Shown piece by piece: positions 25,695 through 36,700 of a stretch of 60,464 bases of DNA. Both the position numbers and the translations under genes were made by a program. Below the pieces are notes generated by a model that was not told the DNA's origin, did no database searches, and saw only the letters and a list, made by a program, of their open reading frames with translations. The number at the start of each line of letters is the position of its first letter. Position 1 is the stretch's first letter. The DNA lies in the NCBI GenBank assembly GCA_022578965.1, contig MU400743.1, positions 1-60,464 on the forward strand, given 5' to 3'. This DNA comes from Xylaria sp. FL1777. Its lineage: Eukaryota > Ascomycota > Sordariomycetes > Xylariales > Xylariaceae.

Positions 25695-28600
25695 CCTGAG
25701 GTACACGGAGAGCGGGCTGTAGAAGGGGGTTCAAATTGCGGTTCCAAAGTATGCAAATCCGAGACCTAGAGTCCAAAGCAATCCATCACGATTTACCAGA
25801 TTTCGTATATCTTAATATTCATGGCCGATCAGGTGGGCGTAGTGAATCCGTGAAAGCTATCAAAACTGGATAGTTGTTAGGTGACCAACCTGTTTGATAG
25901 CTAACTCTAAGGTTTCCAACCTTTGCGACTTGGCCAAGCTGAGTAAGTGTGTCTGGCTAGGGAGAGGGGAGGGATTATTAGAGATACCGCACGCAACATA
26001 AGATAGCAAGGAAAAGGTGATGAGGTTCTGCGAGGATGCGCGGGCGAGTGAGGGAATGGCTTGCGCCGGTGGAGTATGTAACCTGAATATGTGGAAAGGG
26101 CGACGACTACCGGTTGGTAACTGATAGAAGCAGCCCTCCACCAGGGTGGAATGGGGGGAGGGGGGAGTGAAGGAACGACTGTGGCGGGAAGGGGAAAGAA
26201 TAAAAGAATAAAGATGTTGGATGAGGGAACTACTGTAAGGATAAAGAGAAACGAAAGGAGGGTGATAGCGTAGGGTAGCACTGCAGGGTTGCAAGGGGAG
26301 GGGAGAGAACATACCCTCTACTGCGCAGAAGACGTCCACTATCTGGTGTAGGGAGTACCTACTGGAGTCTAGTACGATGTATCAATCAACTGCAGAGTCG
26401 CGGGTGGCGCGAACCCTGCATCGAGCACCTTGGATGATCACAGTTGGGGGGAGACTGGAATACGATGCCGACACAGTCTGCCACACAGTGTTGCGACCGG
26501 GTGTATATGCGTATGAGTAGCGTACAATGCTGGTCTCACAACGCGCACTAACAGTAGACGTGCTGCGGAGGATGGCTAGTAGAGCGACGTCCCCCACTAG
26601 GAGCAGCAAGAGCTGTGGAAACGCGAGGCGGTCAGTTGGAATCCAGCATAGCAGGCGGCCGGGGGACCTTGACGCAACTGCGCACTATCGCAGTAGGGCG
26701 ATGGGGACGAGGAGGGAAGAGGGACGAACGAGAACAAGGTGAGATGGTCGATTCAACGACACTAAAGGACGGACACAGGAGCAGTCTAGCCTAGCACGCT
26801 CCCTGGTCAGTAGCGTGCTCAGCACGGTATGTAGGATCAGAAGTCAAGGACAAGGGACACGGAAGCGCAAAAGGAGCGGTGGTCCAGGGTCTAGCGCCTA
26901 GTGGGCGACGGTGGAGCGCGACGTTGAGGTCCCGGGCTTGTCTGGCTCTACGTAGCTCGACAGAGCGGGCGCTCATGCACTCCGGATGCAGGTGTGGCCA
27001 GCGAGGAGAGAGACACGACATGAGTGCATGGGGTGCCAAGTGCAGCACCAAGTGCATACATATGCAGCGATCGGCCGGCGAGTGGATGGAAAGCGTCCGG
27101 AGTGGACGAGAGGACGAGAAGACGAGGAGCCGGGATGGGAGCTAGAGTCTGATAGGAGAATGCGACGACTTACTATGGACGGTACTGTGTGCGCCGGGGG
27201 CGACGCGTCTGGCGAGAAGCGCGGGATCGAGGGGACGAGTGGACGAGCGCCGTCGAAGCAGCGCGAGTGCGCCGTCGTCTCGGATGCAGTAGAGGGAGCG
27301 AATGCGCTGATTGAGCGACTGGACGACGTTTGTGGGTGGGGGATTGGGTAGTTATGCGTGCGTGCGTGAGCGCGTTGGAGATGGAGATGGAGATGGACAG
27401 GGAGAGAGAGCTGAGAGCTCGAGAGCCACGACTTGCACGGTAGCGTATGTTGGTAACGTAGATTCCAGGTTGTGTATCGTATGACCCCAGGTAGTGTAGA
27501 TTCTTGGTTGTGTTTATTGAATGTGCTGCATAGGAGAGGGAAGCCCAGAGGTAGTGTAGTGTATAGGTAGGGTTTCAATGGGTAGGTACATAGGCAGTAT
27601 CTCAGGTAAGTTTATAGCACCGTAGTCTACTAGGTAGGGGGTGCAGGTGGGTAATTCAGGTGGGAGAGGTGACAGCATCGAGATATCCAGTGCGAATGAG
27701 CCGTGAGTTGATGTTGGTTGTAGAAGGGAATTTAATGTAAAATAATATGTTGGGTGTTATTTACTTGGTGTATCTAGATGCGCTGGACTTTTATCACTTA
27801 TAAGTCTATAGATACCTACGTAAGTGTTGTGACTTCTATATGTCTACCTACTTACTTAATCTATGCCTGTAGACTAGGTATTAAGTATCAGTTCTTGAAT
27901 TTTGACGAAATGCGACCTTTCAGGTAGCCTACCTATGCAAGGTAGTGGTTATATACATAGTACAGCTGTGTGGTATCTGTATCTCTGTGCAGGCGCAAGT
28001 GTAGCTTCATGTACTTAGGTTTGGGACATGGCCTGACCAGCTCTTGGAGAAAGCTGGGAGGCAGGGGGCAAAGCACAATAGGCACCTTACCTACCTCTCA
28101 TATTAAGGTATTAAGGTACCTATTGGGTGAGCATTTCGATATTCAGTCTGATTTTATTAAAGTGGTTGGCAATTGTGCCATAATTTGGACAAAGTCGGTA
28201 GATTTGGGAATTCAAGAAAACAGCATTTCAGCTGTGGAAGGGGCAACTTTGCGGGGGTCTTGTATGCGAGTGTGCCAGAAACGCGAAGCTGACGCGACTC
28301 GACGCGTCAACATCCCCAGCGGCTGCGGGACACTTGTTGGGGCCCCCAAAGGTCCAGGGTGCTAAGTACCCAGCGCTAAACAACCCGGAACCTACCACCC
28401 CAGCTCTACCTACTGCGTACAGTAGGTACCCACATACTTAGAGGTACCTAGGTAGTTACATGGAGCGGTTTTTACACATGTGCCTTAGCACGCTTTCTAT
28501 TGGCCACTTATCTGTGCATTTTCACAGCTCTTCTTTCCTCATCCAGGAAAAATCAAAGAGCAAGCTGCCAAAAGCTTCTGACTCGTATTCCTAGAACCAG

Positions 28601-30083
28601 TAGGTACCTAGGTAGATTGCGGCTATACTTGCAGTATCTTGATAAGCTGTCAATCTTTAGAAACAGATCGGCAGGAAGAGACGAGCTTGAGTGTTTGGTA
28701 TCGGTACTACCTGCCCCGTTCTGGCGGTTACTACATACATACCTGCGTACATGTATTAGATGAACTCTTATCTATACATATTCGGTCCATTTAATCTATC
28801 GTTCTTCTTAATGCGTACTAACCAACCCAGTCCGACTTGCAAGCAGCGTCGCAAGATATCTGCAGGAACCCTTGCGAATAAGTAGGCCACTGATCTCTTC
28901 TAACTTTGCGCCCGCCCGATATCAGCCTCGGCACAAGACCATATTGCAAGTAAGATATAGCGCCTATCTTATATCAATACCCCTGAAGAACCGACTGATC
29001 TAGATTTGACCGCAACAAATATGGGGATACCGACCTGTAAAATGAAGGTACCTTCTGCTTTATCTGACACCGCCTCAGCATGTTCATGTGGGTAGGATGT
29101 GCGTGATAGCGCTTATACATACGGCTGCGGCCTCAAGGACATCCCCAGACCCGCAGGATCTAGTGGAGCATTTGGTATATTGTCGTTGTACAGAACGGAC
29201 ATAGAGTGTTGGCCGTTCATACAATATCAGCAGCAGTAGCATCTCTGAAACATCCACTTCCCCTATTTCGTCATACATCTATCACCGAAGTGGTTGTAGG
29301 TGCCGGATCCTAACAGCACGGAACATACACGCTCTATGAGCGTTGTCTATTTCTCAGTTCGTGAGGCTCCCAAACCTGGCCTTCTTGAAAGGCCCCCCCG
29401 AGGTCGCTTAAGAGGGCCAGTGAAGGTCGTTTCAGCATCTGCAAGCCTGTCAAACAGAACCGCCAGGTACACATCCTGGACAGCGTTCACCCAAACTCTG
29501 ATGTTGCATAAGTATACCTGTTTGTCGGCAAGGAAGCGTTCAAATGCACTTCTTAATTATAGGACACGAGGTCGAAACGGGCCCCCAACTCGGCCGAGGG
29601 TGGCCATCTTATTTTTACCAAAGGCCGATGTCTAGCTGAGAGCGCCTTATATAGGGCATTCTCCTGGTTATGGTATCAGCCCTCGATCAGCCCCGATCAG
29701 CCCTCGTCCACCCCATCTACGGCGTCCTGAGAAGCGCCAGCCCTATTCTATACTACGAGGCCAAGCACCTAACGACTGCTAGAAAAATGGGGATAAGTGT
29801 TGCCAAGGCTCGCGCAACAGAAGCAGGCGTGGCGGATTTTTCGCATGCAAGTAATTACGAGTGATGATGAAATGATAGGTTCCTTAAGGTTTGAGCATGC
29901 AAAGGCATCCGATTAGTGGACGTGTCGTCTGTGCACAGCTGGCATGGGTGGGGGTTGCCCAACTCAAAGCGAGTCACATATGGTATATCTCAGCCTCCCT
30001 TACAAGTGAGTTCCTTACAATCTTCACAACCCAAAACAAAGCCTCTGGCTGTCTATTTACCTCCCCATTTCCCTCAAACCACC
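25695..30083. promoter_or_regulatory. 4.4-kb divergent intergenic region
   Basis: This is the shared upstream region of the 653-residue protein (minus) and RTG2 (plus). Open frames here reach at most about 200 codons, are S/H/P-rich shadows of purine- or pyrimidine-rich DNA and look non-coding. The palindromic motif TACCTAGGTA and relatives are dense (for example around 28435-28455 and 28598-28615). A short duplication of CGATCAGCCC occurs near 29680-29705. No tRNA or other RNA gene was recognised. Confidence 0.5.
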
Positions 30084-32008
30084 ATGGCATCTATAGTCGA
30101 TATCGTGACGCTTGATAATTTTGCTTCAAGAATCCCCCTGTGGGATCCCAATCTCCCCAATCATCTTTACGCATTAGTTGACATGGGAAGGTGTGTGTCC
30201 TATATTATCATATACACAGATCCCTTGTTTGTTTATTTTTTATTTTGATTCTGTTTTTTTATTAAAAAAGAAAAGAAGAAAATGCAAGAGAAAAAGAAAC
30301 TTACTGTCGACATAGCAATGGGATCCGGTTCTCAATATCGGATTTGTCACCGCCTTGTCCTCGTCTTCTAAAGAGCCTGTATCGGGAGCGCGCCGCCATC
30401 TCCTTGTTTGATGCGCTGAACGAATCACCCTCGACGGACTCTTCTACGTTCTCTCTAGATGTAATCGCCCGTGTCTCGCGGACACTCGCTCGATTTAAGT
30501 CTATAGCCAACCAATATGGTGTGCCACCTGAGAACATCTCTGTCTTCGCTACCGAGGCCATGAGGAAAGCAAGCAACACGACATCAATGTTGAATGCAAT
30601 TCAATCCGAAACCGGCCTCGGTGTTCATATTTTGGCGCCTGAAGTCGAGACATTATTCGGTGCTATGGGGGCGAGGAGTGGATTCACTGCCGTTAACGGA
30701 CTGTTCCTTGATCTCGGAGGTGGTTCTGTTCAAATGACTTATATGAACTCGGCCGTGCGGGACTATGAAATCCAAGCTGCACAGACAGGGAAAAGCCTGC
30801 CATTCGGCGCAGCAAGGCTAATTAATATCCTTGAAAATGATGACGCCGAAGTTAAAGCCACGGCCCTGGATGAGTTGAAACTAGGGATGCAGGGTGCATT
30901 CTCCAGACTTCAGCAAGAGTTTCCACTCCTGAGAGACACCCAAGTCGACCCAAACGGCAGTGGCATTGACATTTATCTCTGTGGAGGAGGCTTCAGAGGG
31001 TACGGCAGTATTCTGATGCACAGCGACCCTATCAATCCGTATCCAATTCCAGCCGTTGGTGCTTACACTGTCAAGGGATCTTACTTCTGCCAGACAACTA
31101 CTATGCGGGAAACGAATACGGAATACGAAGGCAAGATTTTTGGCATGTCAAAACGACGGCGAAAACAGTTCCCTGCAATCGCAACTGTTGTTGACGCCCT
31201 CATTAGTGCCATTCCTCGCATTCATACCGTGACCTTTTGCAGTGGCGGAAATCGGGAGGGCGCGTTATTCATGAAACTTCCTATAAGCGTCAGAGAAGCT
31301 AGTCCTCTGCCACTCTTGCATCATGGCAAGAATACAAGCCCTGCAGCTTTGGACGCCGTCATTAAAATGATACAGTCTGCTCTCCCTTCAAGCATGGATT
31401 ATTCGAATATCCCAACTGTCCTTACTTTAGGACTTGGACCGCTTTTTGCCAGCGAGATTTGGTTAAGAAGCGGAGAACCCAGCGAAAGTAATGCCTCATT
31501 TCAACTACATCAATCCCTTGACCGTGATCCCAGTGTACCTGGATTCACCCATTTAGCCCGGTCTGTGCTTGGCCTTACACTTTGCTTTAGATGGGGCGCT
31601 ACTCTTGGACCTATTGATCAACAGTTATTCATTGGCCTACAAAAGCTTGTTCGCCAGGAGAGTCCAGAAGCAATCTTCTGGGCAGAGTATATTGGAGGAG
31701 TTGCACACTTGCTTTCTCAGCTATATCCCCGAATGCCCGAGGATGAGGAACAGCTCGAGAAAGCTGTCAGGTGAGTTTACTGTCCTTTCCAATTCGTGGT
31801 TTCCTAACAGTTTCATAGTTTCGGCGCACAGCTCATTAAGGGCAAAAATAAAACCAAAATTCAACTCACGGTGACTTTGAGCCCAACTTTATACCATATT
31901 TTGAATCATCACATTGCCGATTCGTTCAATAATGTCGGGAAACTAATAGACGGCACTAAAGAGCATTGCCACAAAGTTGAGGTGCTTGTGCGATTGATGG
32001 AATCATAA
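30084..32008 (+). CDS. RTG2: RTG2, retrograde signalling protein of the Ppx/GppA phosphatase family
   Basis: In yeast, Rtg2 senses mitochondrial dysfunction in the cytosol and releases Rtg1/3; filamentous fungi keep the family. Exons 30084-30190, 30316-31770 and 31819-32008 give 583 residues (yeast 588). The N-terminal ASKHA-type fold is visible: ALVDMGSNGIRFSIS across the first junction (phosphate-1 loop), VFATEAMRKASN, then FLDLGGGSVQM near residues 160-170 (phosphate-2 loop), and a second glycine-rich stretch YLCGGGFRGYG. The C-terminal part includes the helical region ending EVLVRLMES. The first donor is GTGTGT, weaker than usual; the last intron is only 48 bp with a CTAAC branch point. 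Start context CACCATGG is good. The gene is convergent with the Zn2Cys6 regulator, 445 bp apart. Confidence 0.93.
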
Positions 32009-32453
32009 TATTTCATTGAGTACAGTGCCCGTATAACGACCCTGCAGCTAGTATTGATATACATGGCCCCTGCTATTCGCAGCAATCTTCGCCCTACGAC
32101 GAAGCCTTACTGGCAGCGATATTCAAACCAAAAAAAGAACAAAAACAAAAGAAATTCGATCCAAGAACAACAATGACAGAAGCGCCACCCGGCCTCTATA
32201 GAATTGTTCCAGCACCCCGAAATCTGAATTTCATACTGGGTGTTGCTCGTTCTGCGCGATCGTAGCTTCATGACTCGGAGGCAAACGTATGCTCAAAAGA
32301 CGATAAATGGGTATCTCCGCTATGACCAAACTCCTATACTCCAATCCTTGATCTCGTGCCTGTTCATGAATCAAGCATTGTGCCTAATATCTCTAAATGA
32401 GATATCCAGAATACAATGGGAAACTATCAGGAAAGTAGCAGAAGTGTTGAGCT
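32009..32453. other. Intergenic, convergent 3' ends
   Basis: This is the 3' space between RTG2 and the zinc-cluster regulator. It holds A-rich stretches near 32130-32150 and nothing gene-like. Confidence 0.6.
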
Positions 32454-34362
32454 TTATTTTCTTAACCGTTTTTGCGGCGGCGGCATCCGAGACCGCGTTG
32501 AGCATTTCTGATACTTGGCTAATAGGACGATTAATAGTTTGTCTGATGGTCGATTGCGCTGCCGAACTTCTGCAACTGGTCATCTAGTTAGAAACCGCGC
32601 TCTCAAACTGGTTACAAGTCACATGGTGGCTTATTCAACTTACAGAATTTCATTTGCAGACATTCAACCTTCTCGAAGCAACTTATTAATTGGACTCCGT
32701 ATTCGCTTGTCAGTGTGGGCTTCTTCTTGCCGAAATGCAAGTCACACATCACCACGGCGTAATTCATCAAGCCCTCAGCTCTTCGCTGTAGGTCTTTGTG
32801 GATCCATGGTTCTTGGCACAATATTAGTCAGACTCGTCGAGACAACTCACAGATACTTGGCACCTACCTTGAGAGCTCACAATAGTGATCAAATCATGGT
32901 ATAGAAGAACGACTTGCATCATGGATGCCCATAATAGCAATCGATCTGCTGCCGACTTTGGCCGCCTTCCTGCCAATTCATTCAGGACATCATTTTCGAT
33001 CCCTTTTATCAACTTCGCAGCCATTGCCTTCAGGATTCGATGGATCTCAGAAGGAAGCTGCTCATAATTGCTGTAAGATTGCTCCTGGTAGACAAAGCTG
33101 GGATGTCTCCATATCTTGTATAAGCACCTAAGTTTGTGGACTTTATGAAGGAGATCAGACTACGCAAGAGTCAGTGGTAGCCGTCACGAAATAGTCAGGC
33201 CTGTGCTAACATGTGGCAAGATATCCGGTCGGCCATACCCCATGCAAGATATGACGAGGTGGTCCAAAGCGGATTGAAAACCATCATCCTCCATTTTCAT
33301 TTGCGACGACGCCCACTGGACAAGCATGATCTCATCTAGTGAGAAGTTATCCAAGTTGAGCTGATATTTTGTACCTCGCATTCCAAAGCAATGTGACGAT
33401 CTGTCATATATTTCGTATTCGACACGCGAGACTGGGATCGTCAATTTCGAATGAGGCTGGCGTGGGCTAAACAAGATGGTGAAGTCGTGCGTGGTTCCCG
33501 ATGCTTTGCCTCGAGGCGGCATTTCGGCACCTAAAGGGACATTAGGACCCTCTATATAATCACCATCTACGGTGAGGGGATTTACAGAATGGCTTACAGA
33601 TGATCCTGTTAATCTCACTGAACACAGTTGTTGGCTGTTGACGAAAACAGATCTGCTCGGCTAGATCGTCGCAGTCTGTATGTTGGATTTTGCTTGCATC
33701 CCTAATGCAGCTAGAGCACGGGACGCCTTCATCACACTGCATGGAGTGTCAGCACTGTGATTACGGGTGGTATTTCATCTACCTACTGGCACTTTGCGTG
33801 CTTTGCAGCGGTAACAGGCACCGAGCTTCCGCATCACGGCAACCTTCTCAGGGTTATTCAAAGGTTTGGTTCGCTTGCCACGGAGGGAATGGTTTTCCTC
33901 AGCCACAGCATCGAACAACATGGTTGGCGATCCTGGGTTAGAAAGAATCACGACATTGCTACCGGATGAGCTTGATCCTGTAGGACTTGGCACATTGTCA
34001 AGATGGATCTTAGAAGGGTACGGCAACCCGCCTTTGGGTCGAATCTCTCGTTCCGGGACGGTGAAACGATCATCCTGTTGCTTTATTTGCTTAATGGCCT
34101 CCTTATGGTAAGGCTCAAAGGTAGGACCGGGTGAGGGAGCGCCGTCTTCCTCAGACGGGCCGGACGTGAGCCCCGGGTCGGACGAGGCCACCGACCTGCT
34201 CCGAGTTCCGGGGCTCGGTGGCTCGTTCCCTTCGTAGAAAGCGGAAAAGTCAAAATATTGGGAAAGGTCAAGGGTCGGGGTGTCACGTCTCCTCTTGGAA
34301 TGCTCGTTTATGAACCCAGGTACCTGGGAGACGAGCTGGGATAGCTGGGGGGTCGGGGTCAT
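32454..34362 (-). CDS. Zn2Cys6 transcription factor, six exons
   Basis: Exons in transcript order: 33787-34362, 33619-33736, 33211-33566, 32868-33159, 32644-32811, 32454-32575. The five introns are 50-68 bp and every junction keeps frame, giving 543 residues. Residues 183-214 form the zinc cluster C-x2-C-x6-C-x5-C-x2-C-x11-C; the last spacing is longer than the usual 6-9. The first intron falls exactly before the third cysteine. An acidic, Ser/Pro-rich N-terminal region precedes it and a basic RGKRTKP patch lies just upstream of the cluster. The middle (DDGFQSALDHLVISC, then LRCLYKIWRHPSF and LLLWASMMQVVLLYHDL) resembles the helical middle region of a fungal zinc-cluster family; the C-terminus is basic (PPPQKRLRK). 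In the last intron, the AG nearest the branch point is skipped, which alone gives a long sensible end. Targets unknown. Confidence 0.85.
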
Positions 34363-35339
34363 GATGCCTGCGTGGGCCGTGTAAGTCGGCTAAGCCAAGT
34401 ACCGTACCGTTCCTTGTCAGACGAACACGCAACACGAATCAGCGAGGACCAGCGGGTACTTTGGCTGCTTGGTACCTGTGGGGGGGAATTTACGATAAGT
34501 GAACTTGAGTCTAGAGTCACAAATTGTGAAGTCTCAATGAAGCCTGAGACATGAAAGTAGCTCGAGGACGACCACTTGTCGTGCTCCTGCGAGTAGCCAG
34601 TACGGGTTACTGGCGAGGTTGACGCTGATTGGCTGCGCACCCCGGCCAAGACTGTTCCATTGACGAATGAGGAACCCTTGCCTGACCGAAAATTGACAGC
34701 TCTCCCAATGCAAGTTGGAGGAATGTCGTACATGAGCGAACCTCTTCCCTGGATCATGTGACGGCCATGGACCTGGAGCTCTCGCCGACGCCTTTTAGAT
34801 TGGGGGCCATTTTTCTAGACGGGCAGAATGATCTACGTCGACGGCATAGGAAGCTTTTATATTCACGTTTCGAGCTTGACGACGCCGTTCGTTCTCTGTA
34901 GAAAGCTTACAAGTCGCCGTGAAACCCCTGGTGAGGGAGCTCTTGTTAGTTGCTGACGGATTAGGAAATCGGCGTGAGCTGTGAGGGTTCTGGACATGGG
35001 ATGCAGCGATGTAGGCAGGTAGTGCAGTGCAGCAGAGGTACAGTGTGCATGGCCATCCGCCAAGGCCGCCTGCAGCTTGCTTCTGCCAGCACATCTAATT
35101 ATGTACACCAAGTAAGTATAGGTATACTAGTCAAAGTCAACTCTACCGATAAGCGCCCTCAGGTTTTGCCTGGTTTTGACCGTCTCGATTCCGGCTTTAG
35201 GTTGTATCGTGGACACGCCCGCCCGTTCTCGCTTGTTTCTGGCGATCCCCGTCTTCGACGCCTAATCGTCCAGAGCTTCACCGAGACCCACTTGTTGTAC
35301 CATCGATGGCAAATGGCAACAACACTCCAACCTATATTT
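34363..35339. promoter_or_regulatory. Upstream region of the Zn2Cys6 gene
   Basis: No gene is visible. It should include the promoter of the minus-strand regulator. Small open frames on both strands show no conserved features. Confidence 0.5.
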
Positions 35340-36700
35340 ACCGCGCCCTGTGCCACTTGACCAAAGCCTTGCTTCCTTGCTTTCTCTCTTCACATCTGCT
35401 CATACGTATAATTCCGTCTCTTATATATTTACATATATGTATATATATAGGTCTGTGTATTACCAGAGCGTAGGTTTCCCAGTGCCTCTCTTTTCCTCTT
35501 TCAAATCCCCAGGTCACCGCCGTGTGCTAGATATATCGCTAGTCGTGCTCCGGTGATTTTGTAGGTCGTTTCCGAGTGAATTTGATATCGTTTCTCGTCG
35601 GGAAAACAGCCCGCGACAACAGATATTTGAGTCGCATCTGTGTAGCAAGTGCTCACTGTCTCCTTCTCCGTCTATTTCTCTTTCTTCTCGTCTTCTCTAG
35701 CTCGCATCGCGAGCTCAATTCAAGGTAGGCGGTGTGCCGTATCGCAGTGCTTATAGATCGCCTATTGGCGACAACGCGAAGCTGGGCTGTCGTTCGAGAC
35801 GTTTCGACTCGTAGCATCGACTAGGTAAGTAGCTGAGCGCTTTCCCGTCTCAAACAATGAGGATCTACCCGTGCAGAGAATGACGGTAAGTAACAGCTGC
35901 CTTCTATTTCGAGGTAGCAGCTAGTTTGGTAGGAAATCCGTGACATTCCCTGTTTTCTGACAATTAGCTCGTTCAAAAGCATGACTTAGGGGCTAACAGT
36001 GAGACAGGAGGTCGCGCGCGTCGTTGAAGCGGCCGGAAAGACTGCGCACGATGCGGCGCTCGTGAGTTTACGGCTGGCTAGGAGGGCTGAATGGTCCTTC
36101 TAGCGCAGTTGACGACTCTTAGTTGAAGCGCTTATAGTTTGAACTCTCGATCGAGCACTGTCAATGCAGTGAATCGTGAATCGCCGAGTTCCTTAGGATT
36201 CAAACACCCTAGGGATTGGGATATCTCGTTCCCTACCACTTCTCCTCCCCTGGATTAATTAGAACCTGATGCAGACAGGTCGGGTAAAGCTAGCGTCATT
36301 CACGATTGCGCCGCTTGACTGAGCATAAGGCTAGCTCATCGCCGTCGAAACACGCCGGCCGTTTCATCTCGGTTTTGATATTATCAATCCAACTCAGCCT
36401 GGTAAGTCGTCTATGATGCAGGATATTCAGACAGGAAGCAGGCTACCCCAAAATCGTACGTCTGTCGCGATGGCGCTTCCTTAGCCTTATAGTACGCACG
36501 CATCATCCGGCTTAGGTAAGAACACAGCGCAGAGAGGGGGAGGCGTACTACTGTATCTCGGCAGATGTAACCTCCACCTGTCTATTGGTCCCTTCCCATG
36601 TGGCCTTCCCGCTGATCTAAGACATCATGCATCCAGCGTCGAGCTATGATAACATCACTTTACGTAAGTCGCTTGACGGAGGTAAGCGTCGTAATAAATT
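35340..36700 (+). ncRNA. Possible spliced non-coding transcript or orphan 5' leader
   Basis: A long pyrimidine-rich stretch (35640-35700), like those at fungal transcription starts, is followed by an unusual run of donor-like hexamers on the plus strand: GTAGGC at 35725, GTAAGT at 35825 and 35886, GTGAGT at 36062, GTAAGT at 36402, GTAAGA at 36516, GTAAGT at 36664 and GTAAGC at 36682. A CTAACAGTGAGACAG acceptor-like segment lies at 35993-36007. Joining ATG-ACG at 35880-35885 to 36008-36061 gives 20 clean codons (M-T-E-V-A-R-V-V-E-A...), but every continuation tried stops quickly. It could be a non-coding RNA, a leader of a decayed gene, or chance. Confidence 0.25.

Noticed and set aside
26973..27578. 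201-codon minus-strand frame in the spacer
   Set aside because: Ser/His/Pro/Arg-rich composition with no domain; it looks like a shadow of purine-rich spacer DNA.
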